A stretch of DNA of 8,477 nucleotides from positions 397 to 8,873 of the forward strand of contig PMYF01000836.1 in the NCBI GenBank assembly GCA_003171295.1, read 5' to 3'. Every line of letters begins with the position of its first letter. Within the stretch, counting starts at the first letter, position 1. A program made the position numbers and the translations under genes. The DNA is from Acidobacteriota bacterium (GTDB lineage Bacteria; Acidobacteriota; Terriglobia; UBA7540). Shown here in pieces: positions 1 through 6,177 of the stretch. The notes beneath the pieces were generated by a model. That model searched no databases, had not been told where the DNA came from, and saw nothing but the letters and a program-made list of their open reading frames with translations.

Positions 1-2244
1 GCTTTCCTGACGAAGGCCCAGGGCGAGGTCACGGGAGCCGTTTTTTCGGGAGAGGGCGAGATCCTGATGATCCCCCCCAACGCGGCGGAAAAGCGCAGCC
101 TGGCGCAGTTCATCCAGGCTCCTATTCTGGAGGAAGGGTTCTCATCGGTTTACATGCGCTTCACGGATCAGACTGCCCAGGAATTGCTGGCCTTGTCACG
201 GAGGCCTGATCCGGATGATCCCGAGCAACCCGATCAATTCGTGCAGGAGTGGGCCTCGCCTGCGCAAACCCTGGGGCAAGGGACTTCTGAGCGCATCCTC
301 ATGGATCTGCTGGGGGACCGCAGTCACCCCTACTTTTACGCGCGCGTGCAGGGGCTCAACCTGGGAGCGTTCCAGGTGATTGACGACGAGCGGGTGCCCG
401 AGGCGTTCAGTGTGGGAGCGATTCGAAAGGTTGACTCCGAAGTGTTCGGTGACATCTGGTGCTCTTTTCCGACGCAAGCTTCGCAGGCGCGGGCGGCTGC
501 TTTACGCGAAGGTGTGGTGAAGGTGCTTTCCTATGCGCTGGACATCCGCATCCATCCGGACCGCAGCCTGGAGGGTCGCGCTGAGGTTCAGCTTGAATCG
601 CGTTCTGCCCAAAATCGCCTCATTCCTTTTGGGCTTTCGCGCTGGCTTGCGGTTTCAGGAATCGAAGATGATCGGGGAAGGCGTGTGGCGGTGGTGGAGG
701 ACCTCTTGCCGAAGGGGTCGCCGGCGGAGGCGCGAGCTTACGATCAGGTTGATGTGGTGCTCCCTGAGCCTTATCCGGTAGGTGAGCGTTTTCGCCTGAT
801 CTTCAAGTATCACGGCAATGTCATTGCGGATGTTGGCAACGGCGTGCTCTACGTGGGCGCCCGGGGAAGCTGGTACCCGAATCTTGGTCTGGGTAACCCG
901 GCTGTTTATGACCTGACCTTCCACTACCCGGAAAAGCTGACGCTGGTGGCAACGGGCAGTCGCGTCGAGGAGAAATCATCCGAGGGTTGGTCGGAGAGCC
1001 GCTGGCGCTCGGATGGTGTCTTCCGGGTTGCGGGATTCAATCTCGGCCCCTACATTTCTGCCGAGCGGCGCGCGGGCAAGGTGCAAGTGAAGGTTTATGC
1101 AACACGCGAAGCGGAAAGTGCGCTCGAGAAGCGACGGGCCGGGGCCGGAACTCCACCCGTGATCATCCCCGGACCTTACGGGGAAAGACCCTCAATTCTC
1201 CATGCGATTCCGAAACTGCCGCCGCCCCTCTCCCCCGCAGCTCTCCTCGACGACATCGCAGAAATCGCCTCTGCTGCGGTGGAATATTTCACCAGCCTGT
1301 TCGGGCCTTTTCCCTATCCGCACCTGGCGGTTTCGCAGGTGCCGGGGAACTTTGGCCAGGGCTGGCCGGAGCTGGTGTATTTGCCCACCCTCTCATTTCT
1401 TCCCAAGGCGGACCGTTCTGAGCTGGCTCTTAACCCCAAGGGTGGAGATCCCCTGGGGCCGGTCGTCGTCGCGCACGAGGTTGCACACCAGTGGTGGGGG
1501 AATCTCCTGGGCTGGGACACCTACCACGACCAGTGGCTTTCGGAAGGGCTGGCCAGCTATGCGGCGGCGCTATTCCTGGCCCGGCAAAAGGACGGCGACC
1601 GGCAATTCCGCAACCTGCTGCACCTCTATAAGGAAGACATGCTCGCCAAAACCGGTGAAGGGAAGACGATTGAATCCGGCGGGCCGATCTGGCTCGGGCA
1701 AAGACTCTCGAGTTCCCACGATCCCGAGGGATACCCTAACATCGTGTACAAGAAAGCCTGCTGGGTCCTCCACATGTTGCGCGGGTTGATGATCGATCCC
1801 AAGACGGGATCGGACGAGCGATTTTTCCGCCTGCTGCGCGACTTTGTCAGCCGCTACCAGGGCCAGTCGGTCTCGACGGAAGACTTCATCCAGCACGCCG
1901 CGAAGTATGTGACGCCGGAAAGCGATCTGGAGAGGAACCACAAGCTGGATTGGTTTTTCAACGAGTGGGTTTACGAAACCGGGGTTCCCACTTACCACCT
2001 CGAGGCGGGCGTCCGCGAACTCGCCGCCAACAAGTATCTGGTGCAGGGATCGATCGCACAGAACGATGTCCCTCGCGACTTCGAGATGCTGGTTCCTGTG
2101 GTCGCGATCTACGCCAAGGACCGGCGAGTCACGCTCGGGCGGGTAGCCGTCAGCGAGAACGGCGCCCGCTTCAAGTTCACCACGACGCGCAAGCCTTCGC
2201 GCGTTGTCATTGATGATGAAAACCTGCTGGCGGTGGTCCATTGA
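1..2244 (+). CDS. M1-family zinc metallopeptidase (aminopeptidase N-like), 5' end missing
   Basis: This is a gluzincin peptidase, expected to cleave peptides using one zinc ion. Numbering the 747 visible residues from base 1, the zinc site HEVAH lies at 492-496 and is followed by WWGN. The third ligand Glu515 sits in WLSEGLA, giving the HEXXH-X18-E spacing of family M1. Tyr583 in VYKKACWVLHML matches the family's transition-state tyrosine. The usual GXMEN loop is replaced by GQGWP (452-456), so exopeptidase activity is uncertain. Residues from about 175 form the M1 N-terminal beta domain. The roughly 170 residues before it are an additional domain that I do not recognise by name. The reading frame is open from base 1, and the codons before ATG 67 encode plausible protein (VFSGEGEIL), so ATG 67 is probably internal and the true start lies upstream. 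No signal peptide can be judged. The gene converges with the HIT gene, 54 bases apart. Confidence 0.88.
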   Translation, partial: AFLTKAQGEVTGAVFSGEGEILMIPPNAAEKRSLAQFIQAPILEEGFSSVYMRFTDQTAQELLALSRRPDPDDPEQPDQFVQEWASPAQTLGQGTSERILMDLLGDRSHPYFYARVQGLNLGAFQVIDDERVPEAFSVGAIRKVDSEVFGDIWCSFPTQASQARAAALREGVVKVLSYALDIRIHPDRSLEGRAEVQLESRSAQNRLIPFGLSRWLAVSGIEDDRGRRVAVVEDLLPKGSPAEARAYDQVDVVLPEPYPVGERFRLIFKYHGNVIADVGNGVLYVGARGSWYPNLGLGNPAVYDLTFHYPEKLTLVATGSRVEEKSSEGWSESRWRSDGVFRVAGFNLGPYISAERRAGKVQVKVYATREAESALEKRRAGAGTPPVIIPGPYGERPSILHAIPKLPPPLSPAALLDDIAEIASAAVEYFTSLFGPFPYPHLAVSQVPGNFGQGWPELVYLPTLSFLPKADRSELALNPKGGDPLGPVVVAHEVAHQWWGNLLGWDTYHDQWLSEGLASYAAALFLARQKDGDRQFRNLLHLYKEDMLAKTGEGKTIESGGPIWLGQRLSSSHDPEGYPNIVYKKACWVLHMLRGLMIDPKTGSDERFFRLLRDFVSRYQGQSVSTEDFIQHAAKYVTPESDLERNHKLDWFFNEWVYETGVPTYHLEAGVRELAANKYLVQGSIAQNDVPRDFEMLVPVVAIYAKDRRVTLGRVAVSENGARFKFTTTRKPSRVVIDDENLLAVVH

Positions 2245-2298
2245 AGGCACCAGCCGAAGCTCCCGCTCCTCCGGCTGACTCTGCTGGGCAGGAAAATC

Positions 2299-2643
2299 CT
2301 ATCCCGGTGGCCAGTGAAAGGCCCGGCCTCCCAGCACATGGACATGCAGGTGAAACACCGATTGCCCGGCCCCCGCGCCGTTGTTGATCACCGTGCGATA
2401 GCCCTGCGCTTCCAGTCCTCGCGCGCGGGCGAGTTGTGCCGCAACGAGGAAAAGATGGCCCAGCAAGGCCGCGTCTTCCGCCTCGGCCTCCTGGAGCGAG
2501 GGTAGGTGTTTGCGGGGAAGCACCAGCAGGTGGACCGGCGCCTGCGGGTGAATGTCTGCGATCGCCACGGCTCGGTCGTCTTCGTGAACGATCTGGGCGG
2601 GAGTCTTGTGGTCAATGATTCGGCAGAAGAGGCAATCCAGCAC
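2299..2643 (-). CDS. HIT-family (HINT-like) nucleotide hydrolase
   Basis: This 114-residue protein belongs to the histidine triad family, which hydrolyses the phosphoramidate or ester bond of nucleoside monophosphate adducts such as AMP-lysine in the cytoplasm. The triad H98-L-H100-V-H102-V-L is present. It is followed by GG and ends in WPPG, a HINT-type tail. The N-terminus CLFC (Cys4, Cys7) together with His46 and His98 fits the structural zinc site seen in many bacterial HIT proteins. The length is normal for the family. The start is GTG at 2643-2641, because MLDCLFCRII matches the usual family start. This GTG overlaps the TAG of the upstream rlpA-like gene by one base (TAGTG), which suggests translational coupling. 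An AGGA sequence lies about 8 bases upstream, within the end of rlpA. The exact substrate cannot be told from the sequence. Confidence 0.9.
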   Translation of the reverse strand: MLDCLFCRIIDHKTPAQIVHEDDRAVAIADIHPQAPVHLLVLPRKHLPSLQEAEAEDAALLGHLFLVAAQLARARGLEAQGYRTVINNGAGAGQSVFHLHVHVLGGRAFHWPPG

Positions 2644-3395
2644 TAGTTCATCCTGACGACAAAGGTTTCCATGGCCGGGTTCTCTCGACGGAGTTGCTGG
2701 GCAAGTTCGCGCGCCGCGTCCTCTGAACTCTCACTTCCCACCCGCACGCGATAGAAGGTGCCATCGCCGCGGTCAAAGCCTAGAATCACCACCGGCCAGT
2801 GGCGTGTTTCAATCAGGCTCTTCATGCGGTCGGCGTTGCGGCGATCGCGGAAAGCGCCCACCTGCACGGCGAAGATTCCGGGTTCGGAACTGGCGCTGCG
2901 TCCCACAATCTCCAGCCGGACGGGCGCAATACCCGACATCCCCATGGCCTGGGCCGCGGAGAAAGAGAGATCGATGATGCGCCCCTCGATGAACGGGCCG
3001 CGGTCATTGATGCGCACCGTTACGTCGCGGCCGTTCTCAAGGTCGTGGACGCACACAACGGTCCCGAAGGGCAGGGTGCGATGGGCGGCGGATATGCCGT
3101 ACATGTTGTAGATCTCGCCGTTCGCCGTATGGCGACCATGATAGGGATGGCCGTACCAGGAGGCGATGCCCTCCTCGTCCTGGATAATAGGCGCCGGAAC
3201 AGGGGCGGGGCGCGGGGAAGGCGGTGTGGTCGGGGTCGGCGTCGTCGCCGGGATCGCCGGGGTGGGAAGAATTGGGGTGGTGGGAGCAGGGGGCGGAGTG
3301 GCGCGGGCGGCGGGCCCGATCTTGTGGCGGTGCAAACAGCCCGTGGCGGAGAGAAGCAACCCTAGGACCACGCCGATCCCTATTGTGATTCGCAA
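2643..3395 (-). CDS. rlpA: RlpA-like septal lytic transglycosylase lipoprotein with SPOR domain
   Basis: RlpA proteins are outer-membrane lipoproteins. In Pseudomonas, RlpA cleaves glycan strands lacking stem peptides, and SPOR domains recruit proteins to such peptidoglycan at division sites. With the TTG start at 3395 the protein has 250 residues. Residues 1-19 are a lipoprotein signal with lipobox SATGC (Cys20). Residues 33-69 are a Pro/Thr/Ala-rich linker. Residues 75-165 form the double-psi beta-barrel domain with GIASWYG, Glu94 in TANGE, His105 in AAHRTLPFG and Asp131 in NDRGPF. Residues 172-248 are a SPOR domain (FAVQVGAF...FYRVRVG). The position I recall as a conserved Asp in Pseudomonas RlpA is Asn97 here. 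TTG is chosen because it puts the lipobox at a normal distance. The ATG at 3488 would leave 50 residues before the Cys, and the frame open to 3743 overlaps another gene. The catalytic role is inferred from family. Confidence 0.88.
   Translation of the reverse strand: MRITIGIGVVLGLLLSATGCLHRHKIGPAARATPPPAPTTPILPTPAIPATTPTPTTPPSPRPAPVPAPIIQDEEGIASWYGHPYHGRHTANGEIYNMYGISAAHRTLPFGTVVCVHDLENGRDVTVRINDRGPFIEGRIIDLSFSAAQAMGMSGIAPVRLEIVGRSASSEPGIFAVQVGAFRDRRNADRMKSLIETRHWPVVILGFDRGDGTFYRVRVGSESSEDAARELAQQLRRENPAMETFVVRMN
3259..3293 (+). other. Canonical G-quadruplex motif in the rlpA linker
   Basis: Five G-tracts (3259-3262, 3264-3266, 3274-3277, 3282-3284, 3289-3293) are separated by loops of 1, 7, 4 and 4 bases, which satisfies the G3+N1-7 rule. 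They lie on the strand opposite to the rlpA message, over codons for the Pro/Thr-rich linker. Further G4-runs follow the same strand at 3202-3217. Proline codons (CCN) explain the composition, so the motif may be only a by-product. Confidence 0.4.
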
Positions 3396-3444
3396 AATAT
3401 CGTGACCACCGCGGTTGTAACGGCGGCCGGTGACTGCCGGTCGT

Positions 3445-3460
3445 GGGGCGTTCCCGCCCC
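3445..3460. other. Short GC-rich hairpin in the rlpA leader
   Basis: GGGGCG (3445-3450) and CGCCCC (3455-3460) form a perfect 6-base stem around TTCC. It lies in the 184-base gap between the small gene and the rlpA TTG start. The rest of that gap (3396-3579) shows no supported gene. No T-run follows, so it is not a clear terminator; it may shape the leader RNA. Confidence 0.35.
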
Positions 3461-3579
3461 GGGGAGCAGGCGCCAGGCACTGATCCATGGAACAGAGGTC
3501 ACTGTATTCTGCGAACCTCTCTAGAGCGCGGTAATGCGATCTCGCCTGGCGTGGTTTCATCGAGTAAGTCAGCAGCGGT

Positions 3580-3750
3580 TCAGCGTTTCGCCTTTTCCAA
3601 GCGCTCTGCCAGTTTCGCCAGATGGCCGGAGGTGCGACGTAGGAACTCCGCCATCTCCTGGCGAGTTTCGGGATGGATTTCCTCATCCAGGAACTTCCGC
3701 AGCTTCGCGAGTTCGCGATCCAGCGTGCGCCCGGCGTCCTCAAATTTCAT
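3580..3750 (-). CDS. Small charged helical protein of unknown function (56 residues)
   Basis: I do not recognise this protein. It runs from ATG 3750-3748 to TGA 3582-3580 and begins MKFEDAGRTLDRELAKLRKF. It is rich in Glu, Lys, Arg and Leu with no Cys or Trp, and the spacing of Leu, Ile and Ala suggests one or two amphipathic helices, possibly a coiled coil. It looks cytoplasmic, with no signal peptide or membrane segment. A Shine-Dalgarno GGAG lies 7 bases before the ATG (3761-3758), preceded by a second purine-rich AAGGGGAG. This is the best ribosome binding site in the minus-strand group. It is the first gene in that direction, 184 bases upstream of the rlpA TTG start, and may be co-transcribed with it. 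The 366-residue frame from 3743 that crosses this gene has a low-quality, Arg/Ser/Trp-rich translation here and is its out-of-frame shadow. Confidence 0.6.
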   Translation of the reverse strand: MKFEDAGRTLDRELAKLRKFLDEEIHPETRQEMAEFLRRTSGHLAKLAERLEKAKR

Positions 3751-3829
3751 GGTAATGCTCCACTCCCCTTGCCGCTATTCTAATACGAGCGCAGCAACAG
3801 ATGCTGTAAATCCTGAGCAGCGTTCCCGA

Positions 3830-3900
3830 AACTGCCTGCACAACCTGCGCTCGCCGCAGTGGCCGCGGGCGCACGGGGCACGAGAGCAGGTGCAGGGGTT
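3830..3900. repeat. Long imperfect inverted repeat (hairpin) in divergent intergenic region
   Basis: CCTGCAC (3835-3841) pairs with GTGCAGG (3890-3896). After a 3-base bulge, CTGC (3845-3848) pairs with GCAG (3886-3889). After a one-base mismatch, CTC (3850-3852) pairs with GAG (3882-3884). Outside, AAC (3830-3832) can pair with GTT (3898-3900). The roughly 30-base apical loop is very GC-rich. No T-run follows on either strand, so a simple intrinsic terminator is unlikely. It may be a dispersed repeat, an operator-type palindrome or part of an RNA. Only the base pairing is seen; the role is unknown. Confidence 0.45.
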
Positions 3901-4000
3901 ACGATGACAAGCCCGCCAACATAATATCTCCAATTACGATTGAATGAGTCAAGCTATCGGCGGCGGAGAAATGAAATCTCTGCGAGCTCCGCACCTCAGA

Positions 4001-4006
4001 TATAAT
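4001..4006 (+). promoter_or_regulatory. Probable -10 box for the rhomboid gene
   Basis: A perfect TATAAT lies 32 bases before the chosen ATG (4039), at the end of the AT-richer part of the intergenic region. It would start transcription near 4013 and give a leader of about 26 bases that contains the ribosome binding site. I see no good -35 TTGACA at 16-18 bases upstream and no extended TG, so support rests on the -10 box and its position. Confidence 0.4.
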
Positions 4007-4020
4007 TCCGATGGGAGTCC

Positions 4021-4030
4021 AGGAAAGAGG
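4021..4030 (+). promoter_or_regulatory. Ribosome binding site that decides the rhomboid start
   Basis: AGGAAAGAGG ends 8 bases before ATG 4039. It supports that start over the TTG at 4033 (spacing too short) and over the later in-frame ATGs at 4132 and 4138, which lack a purine-rich stretch upstream. Confidence 0.6.
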
Positions 4031-4038
4031 GCTTGAGC

Positions 4039-4968
4039 ATGGCATTACCACCCAAACTGTGGTTTCAGTGGCAACGGTTGAAGAAGTTCTTAACATCGTC
4101 TTTCGGCACGCCGGGGAGTTCACCCAGCAATTCGATGCGCATGTGCCCGCATTGCCGCGCCTTGATCGACCGCGATGCCTCCGTGTGCCCGTTCTGCGGA
4201 GAACGCGCCGGGCCGGTGCGCGCTCGGGGCAGCACCGGCACACCGGGACGCGTGCTGGGTTTCATTCCGGTTCCCACCACGGCATCCTCCGTGGTCGTGG
4301 TGGCGAACCTGGTGCTCTACGCCATTTCCTGGTACATGACACAGAACACGGCGTCAACCCAGTTGTACGGAGCGCCCGCGATGGGCGGCATCAACGGGGA
4401 AGTATTGTTGCGGCTGGGCGCCAAGGCCCCTTACATCTTGATGGGCCAGTGGTGGCGGCTGGTGACGGCCATTTTCCTGCACGCCGACTTGCTCCACATC
4501 GGGATGAATTTGTGGTGCCTGGTGGACCTGGGCCCGCAGGTGGAATCCATGTTCAACGCACCCAAGTTCACCGTGCTCTATCTGGCAACGGGAGTTGCAG
4601 GCTTTTTGCTGAGCCTCTGGTGGAGCCCCTTCGGAGTTTCGGTGGGAGCGTCGGGAGCCATCCTGGGACTGGTGGGAATCTTGATCGGCGTGAGCTTCCA
4701 TCACGGACATTTGGGAAAAGAATATCGCAGCCAGCTCTGGCGCTGGGTGATCTACATCGCCATTTTTGGAATCTTCTTCCGGGTCGATAACGCCGCGCAC
4801 TTTGGCGGGCTGGCAAGCGGCTTGGTACTCGGTTACTTGATTCCGGAAGGTGAGCCGGCTACGCGCCCCAGCGAGAATTTGTGGAACGCGCTCGCGGTGC
4901 TTTCCGTCCTGATCATTGCGGGGTCATTTGTCCTGATGGCCATGCAGCTTGGGCAGCCGCTCCGCTAG
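4039..4968 (+). CDS. Rhomboid-family intramembrane serine protease with N-terminal zinc ribbon
   Basis: This 309-residue inner-membrane protein belongs to the rhomboid family, which cuts substrates within the membrane using a Ser-His dyad. Ser205 lies in GASGAILGL and the partner His254 in AAHFGGLASG. His153 and Asn157 in HIGMNL match the conserved His/Asn on transmembrane helix 2, so an active enzyme is likely. Hydrophobic segments lie at roughly 83-100, 138-160, 176-195, 200-220, 234-248, 253-268 and 284-303. The cytoplasmic N-terminus carries CPHC (Cys36, Cys39) and CPFC (Cys50, Cys53), a small zinc ribbon, before the first membrane segment. The start is fixed by the AGGAAAGAGG site. The gene stands alone, divergent from the small gene and convergent with ygfZ 40 bases away. 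The substrate is unknown and nothing in the neighbourhood points to one. Confidence 0.92.
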   Translation: MALPPKLWFQWQRLKKFLTSSFGTPGSSPSNSMRMCPHCRALIDRDASVCPFCGERAGPVRARGSTGTPGRVLGFIPVPTTASSVVVVANLVLYAISWYMTQNTASTQLYGAPAMGGINGEVLLRLGAKAPYILMGQWWRLVTAIFLHADLLHIGMNLWCLVDLGPQVESMFNAPKFTVLYLATGVAGFLLSLWWSPFGVSVGASGAILGLVGILIGVSFHHGHLGKEYRSQLWRWVIYIAIFGIFFRVDNAAHFGGLASGLVLGYLIPEGEPATRPSENLWNALAVLSVLIIAGSFVLMAMQLGQPLR

Positions 4969-5008
4969 AAGGTCTCCCACGCACGAGCCAACGAGTATCC
5001 CCTCAGGC

Positions 5009-6103
5009 TCAGACGGACGCCGCCAGGGTGCGCTGGTAGAACGGCAACGCCGCGACTTCCGCCGTGACGCCGGAAACGAAAGCGAGGGGGGCGCCCGGCT
5101 CGGAAACCTCGCGGCGCACGTAGGCGAGGGCAAGGGTTTTGCCGAGCGTCGGTGAAACGCAGGAACTAGTGACTTCGCCAACCTCTTTTCCCCCTGCGAC
5201 TAACTTCTCACCGGGCTGCGGTGCCTCGGCCGCATTCACGATCAGACCCGTCAGTTTCCAGTTCACGTGGCCGCGGCTGCGCGCGCGCTCCACAATTTCC
5301 TGGCCGACGTAGCAGCCCTTATTGAAGCTGAGGGCGTTCCAGAGCCCGGCTTCCAGCGGAATCACGTCTTCCCCCAATTCCTGCCCGTAACGAGGAATGC
5401 CGGCCTCAATGCGGAGACTCTCCAGCGCTTCGCAGCCACAAGGCAGCATGTCGTAAGTCGGCGCCTGGCCGCAGGCCGCCCCCCAGACGGCTTCCATTCC
5501 TCCGGCGCCCACCCACACCTCATAGCCTTCCTCGCCTGTGCTGGAGGCGCAAACCACGCGAACGGGAAAGCCCGCGTAGTTCGAAGCCAGGTGGTCGAAC
5601 TCCTGCATGGGGGGCAAGTCGATGTGCAGCGTCTTCTCGAGCAGCGGGCGAGCCTGCGGCCCCTGGAACGCCAATCCGTAGAGGTCGAGCGGCTCAATCT
5701 CGACTTGGTCAGCGATGATGTAGCGGCGCAAACTCTGCATGGCTTTTTCGCGCAGGTCGGCGTCAGTATCGATGAGGAAGCCGTCCTCGGCGCAATACAA
5801 GCGCAGGTCCACCAGGATGTGCCCTTGCGTCGAGAGAAGTGTGGCGTAGGTGCCCTGGCCCGGCGAGAGCTTTTTGATGTCGTTGCTGACCAGGCGTTGC
5901 AGCAGGCGCGCGTGGTCGCGGCCCTTCATCCGGAACTTGGCGCGAAAGGAAAAATCGAAAAGCCCGGAGGTGGCGCGCACGGCCCGATGCTCCGCCGCGG
6001 GCGCTGTGAAACGCCCGGGAACTGACGCGCCGTGATATTCCGTGAGGACCGCCCCTTGCGAGACGTGATAATCAGCTAGAGGAGATTTGAAGGCATCAGG
6101 CAT
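5009..6103 (-). CDS. ygfZ: YgfZ/GcvT-type folate-binding protein, Fe-S cluster maintenance
   Basis: YgfZ proteins use the GcvT (glycine-cleavage aminomethyltransferase) fold, bind tetrahydrofolate and help keep certain iron-sulfur enzymes active in the cytoplasm. The diagnostic motif KGCYVGQE is at residues 262-269 with Cys264, which separates YgfZ from true GcvT. The 364-residue length, GcvT-like N-terminal half (SGLFDFS at 46-52, LVSNDI at 71-76) and C-terminal barrel (from about 283) fit a complete protein. The position beside the SUF genes on the same strand supports an Fe-S role, although a 188-base gap with a palindromic repeat lies between it and the DUF59 gene, so a separate promoter is possible. 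The start is ATG 6103-6101. I see no convincing Shine-Dalgarno sequence before it, so initiation could be weak or the start misplaced. A true aminomethyltransferase is unlikely given the motif. Confidence 0.9.
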   Translation of the reverse strand: MPDAFKSPLADYHVSQGAVLTEYHGASVPGRFTAPAAEHRAVRATSGLFDFSFRAKFRMKGRDHARLLQRLVSNDIKKLSPGQGTYATLLSTQGHILVDLRLYCAEDGFLIDTDADLREKAMQSLRRYIIADQVEIEPLDLYGLAFQGPQARPLLEKTLHIDLPPMQEFDHLASNYAGFPVRVVCASSTGEEGYEVWVGAGGMEAVWGAACGQAPTYDMLPCGCEALESLRIEAGIPRYGQELGEDVIPLEAGLWNALSFNKGCYVGQEIVERARSRGHVNWKLTGLIVNAAEAPQPGEKLVAGGKEVGEVTSSCVSPTLGKTLALAYVRREVSEPGAPLAFVSGVTAEVAALPFYQRTLAASV

Positions 6104-6177
6104 GTTGGAAGAATCCAGAAAGGAGAATTAGCAGTTTGTTGAAAAACATTCCGCAGTTGTCATGATGAGCCCTTCGC

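Larger units (their letters stand above)
3751..4038. other. Divergent intergenic region, no gene seen
   Basis: These 288 bases separate the minus-strand small gene from the plus-strand rhomboid gene, so promoters for both directions should lie here. The left part (to about 3900) is GC-rich and holds an imperfect hairpin at 3830-3900. The right part (3901-4010) is clearly richer in A and T. I found no supported reading frame with a ribosome binding site in it. On the minus strand, TAGAAT (3782-3777) and TTTACA (3810-3805) resemble -10 and -35 boxes, but their 22-base spacing is too long for a standard sigma-70 promoter. Confidence 0.7.

Noticed and set aside
1202..1789. 195-residue plus-strand frame inside the M1 gene
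   Set aside because: It is Arg/Ser/Pro-rich, out of frame over the zinc-binding region, and shows no domain.
1570..2250. Long antisense frame (226 residues) inside the M1 gene
   Set aside because: It is the mirror of a well-supported gene in GC-rich DNA. It has no recognisable motif and no ribosome binding site I could support.
2251..2277. Inverted repeat CAGCCG/CGGCTG between the convergent M1 and HIT genes as a bidirectional terminator
   Set aside because: The stem is only 6 bases with a 15-base loop and no T-run on either side, so it is too weak to call a terminator.
3183..3310. G-rich low-complexity stretch as a tandem repeat or CRISPR-like array
   Set aside because: There is no fixed repeat unit or spacer pattern; it simply encodes the proline-rich linker of the RlpA-like protein.
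3396..3743. N-terminal extension of the rlpA frame up to ATG 3743
   Set aside because: The translation is Arg/Ser/Trp-rich with no family resemblance, it overlaps the better-supported 56-residue gene in another frame, and it would bury the lipoprotein signal in mid-protein.
3777..3810. Minus-strand promoter for the small gene (TAGAAT with TTTACA)
   Set aside because: The 22-base spacing is outside the normal sigma-70 range, and the alternative -10 TATTAG with 19 bases is a poor match.
4011..4790. 259-residue alternative frame overlapping the rhomboid gene
   Set aside because: It is rich in His/Arg/Gly without membrane segments, whereas the overlapping rhomboid frame has all catalytic motifs and a ribosome binding site.
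5267..6025. 252-residue plus-strand frame opposite ygfZ
   Set aside because: It lies entirely within the complementary strand of a complete YgfZ protein with its signature motif; the length is an effect of high GC content.
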